Shown piece after piece: positions 1 to 5,522 of a DNA stretch of 33,754 nucleotides. Both the position numbers and the translations under genes were made by a program. The stretch spans positions 1 to 33,754 of IMG/VR virus record IMGVR_UViG_3300008120_000163. The stretch is one strand, 5' to 3'. Numbering within the stretch: position 1 is the stretch's first letter; every line of letters starts with the position of its first letter. The notes under the pieces are model-generated. The model had not been told where the DNA came from. It did not search any database and was given only the letters and a program-made list of their open reading frames with translations. The DNA is from a virus.

Positions 1-76
1 AGGACTCTCACACCCCTTTTAAGGTTATTTGATTGATACCTTCAAATCAATCTATCAAATTGTATAACACATTGTC

Positions 77-259
77 ATGAAATACTTTCTATTGACGATA
101 ATAATCATTGCTATGCTTGACAGCTTTGCATTGCTTTATTTCTGTGTAACATTACTAGAACCATCAGCATATGTATTAACATTCGTATCGTTTGTTAGTG
201 CATTCACAATATGGTTATTAGTATTCCACATCAAGGAATTAAGAGCCGGATCACGATAA
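77..259 (+). CDS. Small two-helix membrane protein, unrecognised
   Basis: A 60-residue protein that is almost wholly hydrophobic. Two membrane-spanning segments are visible, at about residues 3-25 and 31-50, followed by a short basic tail (HIKELRAGSR). I see no motif that gives a function. It is the first gene of the rightward early-type region and is followed by a 539-base gene-free stretch holding two ribozyme-like RNAs. Its leader contains a small inverted repeat (positions 31-37 pairing with 46-52) and an A/T-rich approach to the ATG without a Shine-Dalgarno sequence. Small membrane proteins in this position in phages often act on the host envelope or in superinfection exclusion, but that is only inference. 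The coding call rests on an intact frame and coherent membrane topology. Confidence 0.6.
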   Translation: MKYFLLTIIIIAMLDSFALLYFCVTLLEPSAYVLTFVSFVSAFTIWLLVFHIKELRAGSR

Positions 260-362
260 CATGTGAACCAAAGGGTTTAACTGTACCCATAATAAACAGT
301 TAATTTATATTCTTAAAGTATTAGCATTTGAACAAGAGATGAGAAATTATACAAATGCACAC

Positions 363-423
363 AACCAACAGCATTGAGATCTGATTTGTCGATACAAGTC
401 TTTCGATTGATATGTTGTTGGTT
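363..423 (+). ncRNA. Long hairpin directly upstream of ribozyme copy A
   Basis: Bases 363-373 pair with 413-423 over 11 base pairs (one G·U). A second stem lies inside: 383-389 pairs with 394-400 (7 bp, one G·U) around a CGAT loop. The outer stem ends only four bases before the predicted ribozyme cleavage site at 427/428. A cleaved upstream transcript would therefore end in this hairpin. Bases 260-362, before it, hold nothing I can recognise. Confidence 0.6.
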
Positions 424-519
424 TGCTAATGCACCATAACTTACTTCCCAAGGGTGGGCAGTTGTATGTCAGTTTACTGTAGCAGAATACAGTCTTACAA
501 CTGAGTGCAGAGGGGCACA
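422..519 (+). ncRNA. Twister self-cleaving ribozyme, copy A
   Basis: Seen in the sequence: P1 is short (U424-A517, G425-C516, C426-G515). Then come U427 and A428-A429, P2 (430-434 with 505-509), a stem 440-444/454-458 (two G·U pairs) closed by the loop UUCCCAAGG (445-453), and a P5 hairpin (459-466 with 496-503; inner stem 476-481/488-493). One A, the P2 return strand and GAGGG (510-514) follow. Loop bases C447-C449 can pair with G512-G514, the T1 pseudoknot. Known of the family: the rice twister shares UAA at the cut site, CCCAAG in loop L4 and GAGGG in L1, with the first G of that strand (here G510) catalytic. Predicted cleavage is U427/A428. P1 is weaker than in the other two copies. Confidence 0.85.
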
Positions 520-625
520 GCAGTTGTAGTATATGCCGAGTTAGATAGATTTAGTAATCTATACTATACGTAGGGTGGCCACCTAGAATCAACGTTCAGC
601 AGGTAATACTACAATTGTTTGTATT
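428..625 (+). ncRNA. Predicted 198-nt RNA released between ribozymes A and B
   Basis: If ribozymes A and B both cut, this piece is freed with a 5'-OH at A428 and a 2',3'-cyclic phosphate at U625. It would contain the body of ribozyme A and a long hairpin in which 521-532 pairs with 606-617 (12 bp, one G·U). Inside that hairpin are a 6-bp stem (546-551/556-561, loop TAGT) and the palindrome GGTGGCCACC (574-583). No open reading frame is apparent, so the structured RNA is the likely product. Its existence is inferred from the two cleavage sites. Confidence 0.45.
521..617 (+). ncRNA. Long hairpin directly upstream of ribozyme copy B
   Basis: Bases 521-532 pair with 606-617 over 12 bp with a single G·U pair. 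The enclosed 73 bases hold a 6-bp stem-loop at 546-561 and a perfect 10-base palindrome at 574-583. It stands in the same place relative to ribozyme B as the 363-423 hairpin does to A and the 2506-2527 hairpin to C, although the stem sequences are unrelated. That suggests a shared architecture. Confidence 0.6.
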
Positions 626-767
626 AATGCATCATTCCAACTTCACAAGGGTTGGCAGTTGTAAAAAATCATCTACTATACAGTACACAAGTAATAGTTG
701 ACCAGGCTTAAAGCTGGCACTGTATAACACAACCTGTAGAGGGTACAACTGAATGCAGAGTGGTACA
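620..767 (+). ncRNA. Twister self-cleaving ribozyme, copy B
   Basis: P1 is 620-624 with 763-767 (5 bp, one U·G). U625 and A626-A627 follow, then P2 (628-632 with 753-757), stem 637-641/651-655 and loop UUCACAAGG (642-650). The long P5 arm is 656-663 with 744-751, with an inner 8-bp stem 677-684/719-726 and a CCAG/CTGG stem at 702-717. The L1 strand is GAGUG (758-762). The pseudoknot is C644-G762, A645-U761, C646-G760. Compared with copy A, P2 changes from TGCAC/GTGCA to TGCAT/ATGCA and the pseudoknot from CCC/GGG to CAC/GTG, and both changes keep the pairing. Predicted cleavage is U625/A626 and the expected catalytic G is G758. The mRNA for the gene at 799 would begin with this folded element. 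Confidence 0.9.
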
Positions 768-798
768 TAATCAAATCATTAACTAACATTTATTAACT

Positions 799-1353
799 AT
801 GAATCTAGAACAATTTTTACAGAAGTACCCTAATGTGAGTGTAACCGATTTTATGCAAGCAGCATTTAATATCGTTAATGCAATCGAAGAAGCTCGTGAA
901 GAAATTGCTGAAATAAATAGCAGAGATGAGCAAGCACTCGAACGGTTGCGTCGTAAGATGGATGATAATTCTGACGAAGAATATCAACAATCTTTTGATG
1001 CAATTAATTGGCCATCAGATGACCATGAGTATGAATCATTTAATGACTATGAATCATTTAATAGTGATGCTGATGAACAATATGTTACAGCATCTACATC
1101 ATACAATGCAAATGAAACATTCTACTTCATGAGTGATGAATATGGAGTACATGGAGGTCATGAACTAGGATGCTCAATGGCTGAACGTTGGGGTAATGTA
1201 CTTTGGAATGTTCCTAGTAGAATAGACAGAAACATTGAGGATGAATTTCCCAATCACGATGTCAAACTATCTAGAAGCTATCGTATAGAACCAGACAAAG
1301 AACACCCTTGGGCAGTAGAAAAAAGAGTCTATAGGGTAACAAAGAGACAATAG
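799..1353 (+). CDS. Acidic protein of unknown function
   Basis: A 184-residue protein with an A/T-rich leader, starting 31 bases after ribozyme B and ending in TAG. The first 60 residues are charged and predicted helical. Residues about 56-100 are very acidic and rich in Tyr, Phe and Ser, with a short tandem repeat (YESFND then YESFNS) encoded by an 18-bp direct repeat (1030-1044 and 1048-1062). The last 70 residues are more ordinary, with a W-rich patch and a basic C-terminus. I do not recognise the family. A strongly acidic small phage protein could be a DNA mimic that blocks a host DNA-binding protein, but nothing specific supports this. Another frame is also open at 926-1132, but its composition looks like a shadow of this gene. 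Confidence 0.7.
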   Translation: MNLEQFLQKYPNVSVTDFMQAAFNIVNAIEEAREEIAEINSRDEQALERLRRKMDDNSDEEYQQSFDAINWPSDDHEYESFNDYESFNSDADEQYVTASTSYNANETFYFMSDEYGVHGGHELGCSMAERWGNVLWNVPSRIDRNIEDEFPNHDVKLSRSYRIEPDKEHPWAVEKRVYRVTKRQ

Positions 1354-1429
1354 AAAGGACGTGATATTCGTCGTATTCCTAGGCATGAAGACAAACTGCC
1401 TTATACTTTACTAAATCTAAATAAACAGT

Positions 1430-1807
1430 ATGAAAACATTTACTTATCTAAAACGGGTTGAAATAGAAACAACTATTGAAGTTCCCGTAATCACCTTTGT
1501 TGCTGAAAAGGTGCGTGTATCAACAGGTGACTCATCATGGTTTGAAATGGGTTATGTACCAAGATTTAACGGACTCACATCATGTGAATACGGTAAAGAA
1601 ATGTGTAACTATAATGCCATGTGGAAGATGCTTGAAAAATATGTAGCAGAAACATTTAGTAAAACTAAAGGTTACGGTGCAGGTTATGGTTCAATAGACT
1701 ATCATGTCTATGCAGGTAAGGACATAGATATGCCCGAACTACCTAAGATTCCAAGAGAATGGAATGATGACCATGCTGACCTTGTTGCAATGTTCAAAGG
1801 TCTATAA
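1430..1807 (+). CDS. Hypothetical protein
   Basis: A 125-residue soluble protein with no signal peptide, membrane segment or motif that I can assign. The N-terminal third looks like beta-strands (alternating hydrophobic residues to about residue 30). The middle holds a glycine/tyrosine stretch (GYGAGYGSIDYHVYAG), and the C-terminus is acidic. The 76-base gap before it is A/T-rich near the ATG, with no Shine-Dalgarno sequence. It lies between the ribozyme-headed acidic gene and the gene at 1901, in the block of unrecognised early-type genes. Confidence 0.65.
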   Translation: MKTFTYLKRVEIETTIEVPVITFVAEKVRVSTGDSSWFEMGYVPRFNGLTSCEYGKEMCNYNAMWKMLEKYVAETFSKTKGYGAGYGSIDYHVYAGKDIDMPELPKIPREWNDDHADLVAMFKGL

Positions 1808-1832
1808 GAGCACAAATTAATTATATGGAAGC

Positions 1833-1857
1833 ATCACAGGGTTTATAACTCTGTGAT
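1833..1857 (+). promoter_or_regulatory. Strong hairpin in the leader of the gene at 1901
   Basis: Bases 1833-1843 pair with 1847-1857 over 11 bp (one G·U), leaving a three-base loop or a slightly larger one after breathing. No T-run follows, so it does not look like an intrinsic terminator. It lies 25 bases after the stop at 1807 and 43 bases before the ATG at 1901. It may stabilise the 5' end of a processed mRNA. A GTG inside its 3' arm (1853) is in frame with the downstream gene but is an unlikely start. Confidence 0.5.
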
Positions 1858-1900
1858 CTTCCGACTAAATTTGGATTTACATAAATCAACATATAAAATC

Positions 1901-2479
1901 ATGAGTTACAACACTCCAAATTCTGGATCATTGACTGGGTTGTCAATGAATCAGACCTTGCTCGTGTCTGCTAGGAAAGTTGCAGGCCAAAAATTACAGT
2001 TAGAATTTGCTGAGATCTTGGAAAAAGGATCTGCTCCAGTAAATGTTCTAGCGATGTTCAACCAATCAGACAATCGTTTCTCTCAAGGAGGAGCTCGTCG
2101 TGCTTGGATGACAGTAGAAGCAATTGATGCATCAAAACTATTAGGTGTTGATCTATCAGACTCTGCTTCTTGGGGTGTTGATTCATTAGGTCGTGAGATC
2201 TTAATGCTTAACATTCTAAACCCTCAAGTATTAATTGGTGACGAACTAATTAACTTGAAGGTTGAGGTAGTGGAAACTACTGAAGGTACAGAATGGCAAA
2301 AGTCTAACTTAGAGACTTCTGCTAAGCGTAAAGGTAAAGACGGTGATTTTATCATGCACAATGGTAAGCACATCTTTGCTAACACACGTATTGCTCTTAA
2401 CAAAGCTAACCACGTGTTCTTAACTGCTGATGCTAGTGTGGCTAACACTGTATCTGCATCTGATAGTGTTTTCAACTAA
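1901..2479 (+). CDS. Hypothetical protein, possibly highly expressed
   Basis: A 192-residue protein read from the ATG at 1901, whose leader reads AACATATAAAATC. An in-frame GTG at 1853 would add 16 residues but lies within a hairpin, so I rejected it. The sequence is rich in Ser, Asn, Ala and Leu with a beta-rich centre (residues about 75-125) and a small-residue C-terminus. I recognise no family. It has its own structured leader (1833-1857) and is followed by a terminator-like hairpin and ribozyme C. It is therefore framed by RNA elements on both sides, which suggests a separately processed, abundant mRNA. A nucleic-acid-binding role is conceivable but is not shown by any motif. Confidence 0.7.
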   Translation: MSYNTPNSGSLTGLSMNQTLLVSARKVAGQKLQLEFAEILEKGSAPVNVLAMFNQSDNRFSQGGARRAWMTVEAIDASKLLGVDLSDSASWGVDSLGREILMLNILNPQVLIGDELINLKVEVVETTEGTEWQKSNLETSAKRKGKDGDFIMHNGKHIFANTRIALNKANHVFLTADASVANTVSASDSVFN

Positions 2480-2505
2480 ACATTATCAAAAAACCTACAA
2501 TAGGG

Positions 2506-2527
2506 TGTCAAGGTTAATTCCTTGACA
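2506..2527 (+). terminator. Terminator-like hairpin upstream of ribozyme C
   Basis: A perfect 8-bp stem, TGTCAAGG (2506-2513) with CCTTGACA (2520-2527), closes the loop TTAATT. It is followed by a T-rich stretch (TTCTATTTGTATT) that includes the 5' strand of ribozyme P1. It could act as an intrinsic terminator for the gene ending at 2479, as the protective 3' hairpin left by ribozyme cleavage at 2540/2541, or both. Confidence 0.6.
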
Positions 2528-2531
2528 TTCT

Positions 2532-2606
2532 ATTTGTATTAATGCACCACAACTTGATTCCAAAGGTCAAGCAAGATTTTAATCTTGAGTGCAGATGGGT
2601 ACAAAT
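2532..2606 (+). ncRNA. Twister self-cleaving ribozyme, copy C
   Basis: The most compact copy, 75 bases. P1 is 8 bp (2532-2539 with 2599-2606, one U·G). U2540 and A2541-A2542 follow, then P2 (2543-2547 with 2589-2593), stem 2553-2557/2567-2571 with loop UUCCAAAGG (2558-2566), a 7-bp P5 hairpin (2572-2578 with 2581-2587, very tight loop), one A, and GAUGG (2594-2598). The pseudoknot is C2560-G2598, C2561-G2597, A2562-U2596. The hairpin stem (CTTGA/TCAAG) has a different sequence from A and B but is fully paired. The strong P1 makes this the best candidate for an active ribozyme. Predicted cleavage is U2540/A2541 and the expected catalytic G is G2594. Confidence 0.92.
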
Positions 2607-2631
2607 AATTATTTACCAAACCTTAATTGTT

Positions 2632-2925
2632 ATGATCAATTTATCAAAAAACTCAACACCAAACTATTGTTTACCAAACTATTCAGTAGAAAAACAACCT
2701 GTTAAAAAACCAATTATACGTAAACAATTTAAACAATTGTTTCGTGGATTAGCAGAATTAGCTGCTGTATTCACAGCTGTATTTATGGCTCCAGCATTAC
2801 TTGCTGCGTTTGTTAACTTCGACATTAGTGTGTACTTCTCGTGCATACATAGTGCTACTTATTGTGTATTACTTACCATGCTTGGTATCATTGTGTCCAT
2901 CTTTTATACATCGATGCACCAATGA
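2632..2925 (+). CDS. Two-helix membrane protein
   Basis: Read from the ATG at 2632, this is a 97-residue protein. A polar, Lys-rich N-terminus (about 40 residues) is followed by two hydrophobic segments at about residues 43-62 and 72-92. The same frame can be extended to an ATG at 2542, but that ATG lies inside ribozyme C, immediately after its cleavage site, and the extra 30 residues resemble translated RNA structure rather than protein. I therefore chose 2632. Its stop overlaps the next start by four bases (ATGA), suggesting translational coupling. The function is unknown. A basic cytoplasmic tail with two membrane helices would suit an envelope-acting early phage protein, but that is inference. 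Confidence 0.65.
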   Translation: MINLSKNSTPNYCLPNYSVEKQPVKKPIIRKQFKQLFRGLAELAAVFTAVFMAPALLAAFVNFDISVYFSCIHSATYCVLLTMLGIIVSIFYTSMHQ

Positions 2926-3113
2926 GAAAGCTTAAGTACCATATTCAACTTCATTGGTATTGGGAGGAACGAGTATTCGTATTCGTTCCAACCATTGCCT
3001 TTGGGGAATGCTTACCTGAATACGATGATTCGTATTGGTTTGCTTTTATGTTTGGTCCTATGAGATTAGGATTTAAACGAGTTGCTAATAATATAGCACA
3101 AGAAGATAAATAA
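2922..3113 (+). CDS. Small aromatic-rich protein
   Basis: A 63-residue protein started at 2922, where ATGA overlaps the stop of the upstream membrane protein. An upstream in-frame ATG at 2862 lies deep in that gene and is less likely. It is rich in Trp, Tyr and Phe, with a stretch reading WYWEERVFVFVPTIAFG and a basic patch near the C-terminus (MRLGFKRVANN). I see no clear membrane helix and no known motif. Co-translation with the membrane protein suggests a shared role. It is followed by a large terminator-like hairpin. Confidence 0.6.
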   Translation: MRKLKYHIQLHWYWEERVFVFVPTIAFGECLPEYDDSYWFAFMFGPMRLGFKRVANNIAQEDK

Positions 3114-3124
3114 TCTTCTCTTTT

Positions 3125-3174
3125 GCAAACAATGCTTGTAAGGTTTCTGGTAAATTCCTTATGAGCTTGTTTGC
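3125..3174 (+). terminator. Large two-part stem-loop with T-rich tail
   Basis: GCAAACAA (3125-3132) pairs with TTGTTTGC (3167-3174). After a one-base bulge, ten more pairs form between 3134-3143 and 3157-3166 (two G·U). The loop is 13 bases. A T-rich run (TTCTTTAAT) follows. At 18 bp it is larger than a usual intrinsic terminator, so it may also protect the 3' end of the preceding mRNA. Bases 3114-3232 contain no other feature that I can see. Confidence 0.6.
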
Positions 3175-3232
3175 TTCTTTAATACCTTGTAAGAAATTAA
3201 TCACGAACTATATTTACAAAAACTAATCAGTT

Positions 3233-3397
3233 ATGAAAAAATCAAATGCTTATCTTATTCTTTATTTTGCAACAATCATTGCAATAGCTTGTATGACATC
3301 TTGTAGTAGCTCTCAACATGGGTACAATTACAAGTCTCATGCTAAGCATCGTAATACAGGTCCTAGTAAATGCTATAAAAAGCATAATAAGTGGTGA
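3233..3397 (+). CDS. Small lipoprotein
   Basis: A 54-residue protein beginning MKKSNAY, with a hydrophobic segment (residues 7-20) ending in a lipobox-like MTSC. Cys24 would be the lipidated residue after signal peptidase II cleavage. The mature part is only about 31 residues: a Ser-rich start (CSSSQHG), then a basic region rich in His and Lys. It would sit in the cell envelope of an infected Bacteroidota host. The leader AAAACTAATCAGTTATG recurs almost exactly before the next gene. Small phage lipoproteins are known to cause superinfection exclusion in other systems; I infer only that this is possible. Confidence 0.6.
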   Translation: MKKSNAYLILYFATIIAIACMTSCSSSQHGYNYKSHAKHRNTGPSKCYKKHNKW

Positions 3398-3410
3398 AAA
3401 CTAATCAGCT

Positions 3411-3617
3411 ATGGGTTATATGAAGTGGGTAAAAGGCCTGATGGATACAGGTCGACACACAATTCTTCGTGAGAAATACGACGAAGCAATTGAGTGTAAG
3501 TTCGAGAGAATAGAATTTGACAATTCTAATCTTGATGTTACATTTGTAGGTCACGTTCTTGACTTTATTGACAAGAATGATGATGCTCATACAGCAACAA
3601 GACATGAAAAGCTCTGA
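3411..3617 (+). CDS. Small hypothetical protein upstream of DNA polymerase
   Basis: A 68-residue soluble protein, started at 3411 after the leader AAAACTAATCAGCTATG, which is a near copy of the leader of the upstream lipoprotein gene. It has a mixed charged composition, basic N-terminally and acidic in the centre (FERIEFDNSNLD), and no known motif. Its last 14 bases overlap the chosen start of the DNA polymerase gene in another frame, so translation of the two is probably coupled. An opposite-strand reading of the same region is also open but is most likely a shadow. Confidence 0.55.
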   Translation: MGYMKWVKGLMDTGRHTILREKYDEAIECKFERIEFDNSNLDVTFVGHVLDFIDKNDDAHTATRHEKL

Positions 3618-5520
3618 TTCTATCTATGTAGTTAATGGTAAAGATAATCTCTTTGAATACCCATTGAATTCATGTACAATGCAAGAATGTGTAGACTACT
3701 TACGATCAATTGATTTGATTGGGGTAGATACCGAGACCGAAGGTTTCGACTTCACAGGAAAGAAATTGTTAATGATTCAATGTGGTGACAAAGGGAAGCA
3801 GTTTATCATTGATTACAGAGTAACTAGTAAGCAAGAGATAGCGTTATTGAAATCTGTTTTAGAAGATGCTTCTAAAATTAAGATACTTCATAATGCTAAG
3901 TTTGATTACAAGTTCCTCAAGTTCTATTGTAATATCAGCCTCAATAATGTGTACGACACATTTTTGGTGGAAAAGATATTACACTGTGGTAAGGACGATT
4001 ATGGTTTTGCTCTTGGCAAGCTTACTCAAAGGTATTTAAACGTCACTCTCAATAAAGAAGTACGTAACAGATTCGTAGACCTTGGTAGTAATCCATTCAC
4101 TGTTGATCAAATGGTGTATGGTGCTAAAGATGTAGAATATCTAATCGATATCTATCACAAACAACAGCCTGATATCGAGCTTAAGAGACTACGTAGTGTA
4201 GTTAGGCTTGAGAATGAAGCTGTTGTAGTTTTCTCTGAGATTGAGTATGAGGGATTAATCCTTGATACTGAAGCTTGGCAAAAACTTGCTGTCAGAAACA
4301 AAGCCATGTCTATTCAGCTTGAGAAAGAGCTTGACAAGTCATTGGTTGCTGATGAAAGGTTTACGAAATACAAGGCACAAAAGCAGTTGGATATGTTTAC
4401 TGCTGTAGAGGATTTGAAAGAGTCTACAGTTAAGTGGTCGTCCCCAACTCAAGTGTTAAAGATTTTCAGAACGTTAGTACCTGAGCTTGAGAATGCTAAC
4501 GGTAAGAAGCTTGCACCTTATAGGTTCAAGCATACTCTTATCGATGAGTATATCAAGTACAAGGAGAAGGATAAGTTATCATCTGCATTTGGAGATAACT
4601 TCTACACATTCCTTAGTGCTGACAAGAAAGTTAGAACGAATTTCACACAAATCCTGGACACAGGTCGTGTTAGTAGTTCTGAGCCCAATATGCAACAAAT
4701 ACCTGCTACTAACGAGTACAGAAATTGCTTTGTGGCTCCTGAAGGTTATGTGTTTGTATCTAGTGACTATTCATCACAAGAACTAAATGTAATAGCATAT
4801 GGTTCTCAAGACCCTGTGTTTCTAAAAGCTCTCGAAAATAATGAAGACTTGCACTCAGTATGTGCAGAGTTAGTATTCGGAGAAGTATGGAAGAATGCAG
4901 CAGAAGAGGATTGTGCCTATTACAAAACGAAAGAGAAGTGTGACTGTAAAGCTCACAAGAAATTAAGAACTCAAGTTAAGACAATCAATTTCGGATTGGC
5001 TTATGGGATGGGACCTAAGAAGTTATCTGAAACAATCAATTGCTCTACAAAAGAAGCAAAGGATTTGATTACTAAGTACTTCAAAGCTTTCCCTAAGATT
5101 GAGGCATTCTTAAATGGTCTTGGTGAGTTTGGAAAGAAACACGGTTACATTGAGACTTTCCCTCCATTCAGAAGGAAGAGGTGGTTTAACAGTTGGACTC
5201 CAAAGATGTACAGTGATAAAGATAGCTTTATGGAACTGGGATCAATTGAGAGAGCATCTAAGAACACACCGATTCAAGGCAGTTCAGCTGATATGACTAA
5301 GCTTGCATTGGTTCTCATTTATAGGCATATTAAAAAGTACGACTTACCTGTTAAGATAATCATGACCGTTCATGATCAGATTGACACAGTTTGTCCAAGA
5401 GAATATGCTGAAGAATGGAAACAGAGAATGACTGAGCTTATGGAACAAGCAGCTAACACTGTTATTAAGAATGGATTGTTGAAAGCAGAAACATCAATCA
5501 CTAATGTTTGGAGTAAATAA
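3604..5520 (+). CDS. Family A DNA polymerase with 3'-5' exonuclease
   Basis: Read from the ATG at 3604, this is 638 residues. It is the replicative polymerase: it extends primers from dNTPs and proofreads. The exonuclease domain (about 35-190) shows ExoI D42-T-E44, ExoII within HNAKFD (N97, D101) and ExoIII YGAKD (Y172, D176). The polymerase domain has motif A with D388 (DYSSQE, to E393), motif B R455-x3-K459-x3-F463 followed by GLAYG, and motif C H590-D591-Q592. The usual HDE of motif C is HDQ here, while the metal-binding aspartates D388 and D591 are kept. A Cys-rich insertion (CDCKAH) lies just before motif B. An upstream in-frame ATG at 3559 would place 15 odd residues (MTLLTRMMM) inside the previous gene, so I rejected it. 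The next gene starts two bases after the stop. Confidence 0.95.
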   Translation: MKSSDSIYVVNGKDNLFEYPLNSCTMQECVDYLRSIDLIGVDTETEGFDFTGKKLLMIQCGDKGKQFIIDYRVTSKQEIALLKSVLEDASKIKILHNAKFDYKFLKFYCNISLNNVYDTFLVEKILHCGKDDYGFALGKLTQRYLNVTLNKEVRNRFVDLGSNPFTVDQMVYGAKDVEYLIDIYHKQQPDIELKRLRSVVRLENEAVVVFSEIEYEGLILDTEAWQKLAVRNKAMSIQLEKELDKSLVADERFTKYKAQKQLDMFTAVEDLKESTVKWSSPTQVLKIFRTLVPELENANGKKLAPYRFKHTLIDEYIKYKEKDKLSSAFGDNFYTFLSADKKVRTNFTQILDTGRVSSSEPNMQQIPATNEYRNCFVAPEGYVFVSSDYSSQELNVIAYGSQDPVFLKALENNEDLHSVCAELVFGEVWKNAAEEDCAYYKTKEKCDCKAHKKLRTQVKTINFGLAYGMGPKKLSETINCSTKEAKDLITKYFKAFPKIEAFLNGLGEFGKKHGYIETFPPFRRKRWFNSWTPKMYSDKDSFMELGSIERASKNTPIQGSSADMTKLALVLIYRHIKKYDLPVKIIMTVHDQIDTVCPREYAEEWKQRMTELMEQAANTVIKNGLLKAETSITNVWSK

Positions 5521-5522
5521 TC

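Noticed and set aside
427-519. Hammerhead, pistol or riboswitch identity for the repeated RNA
   Set aside because: No CUGAUGA or GAAA hammerhead core; the UAA, CCCAAG and GAGGG arrangement with its pseudoknot fits twister.
571-586. GGTGGCCACC palindrome as a protein-binding site or origin element
   Set aside because: Single copy inside a larger RNA hairpin; nothing else marks an origin or operator.
61-731. TGTATAACACA repeated at 61 and 721 as a possible promoter or operator
   Set aside because: Only two copies; one lies in the P5 arm of ribozyme B, where its bases are used in an RNA stem.
926-1132. 68-residue frame inside the gene at 799
   Set aside because: Met- and His-rich composition typical of a shifted reading of an acidic gene; no independent start context.
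1-3617. Bacteroidota-type promoters (TTTG / TAnnTTTG)
   Set aside because: Isolated partial matches occur in this AT-rich DNA, but none has good spacing and position to report.
4487-5296. Two + strand frames within the DNA polymerase gene
   Set aside because: They lie wholly inside a gene with complete polymerase motifs and have no recognisable features.
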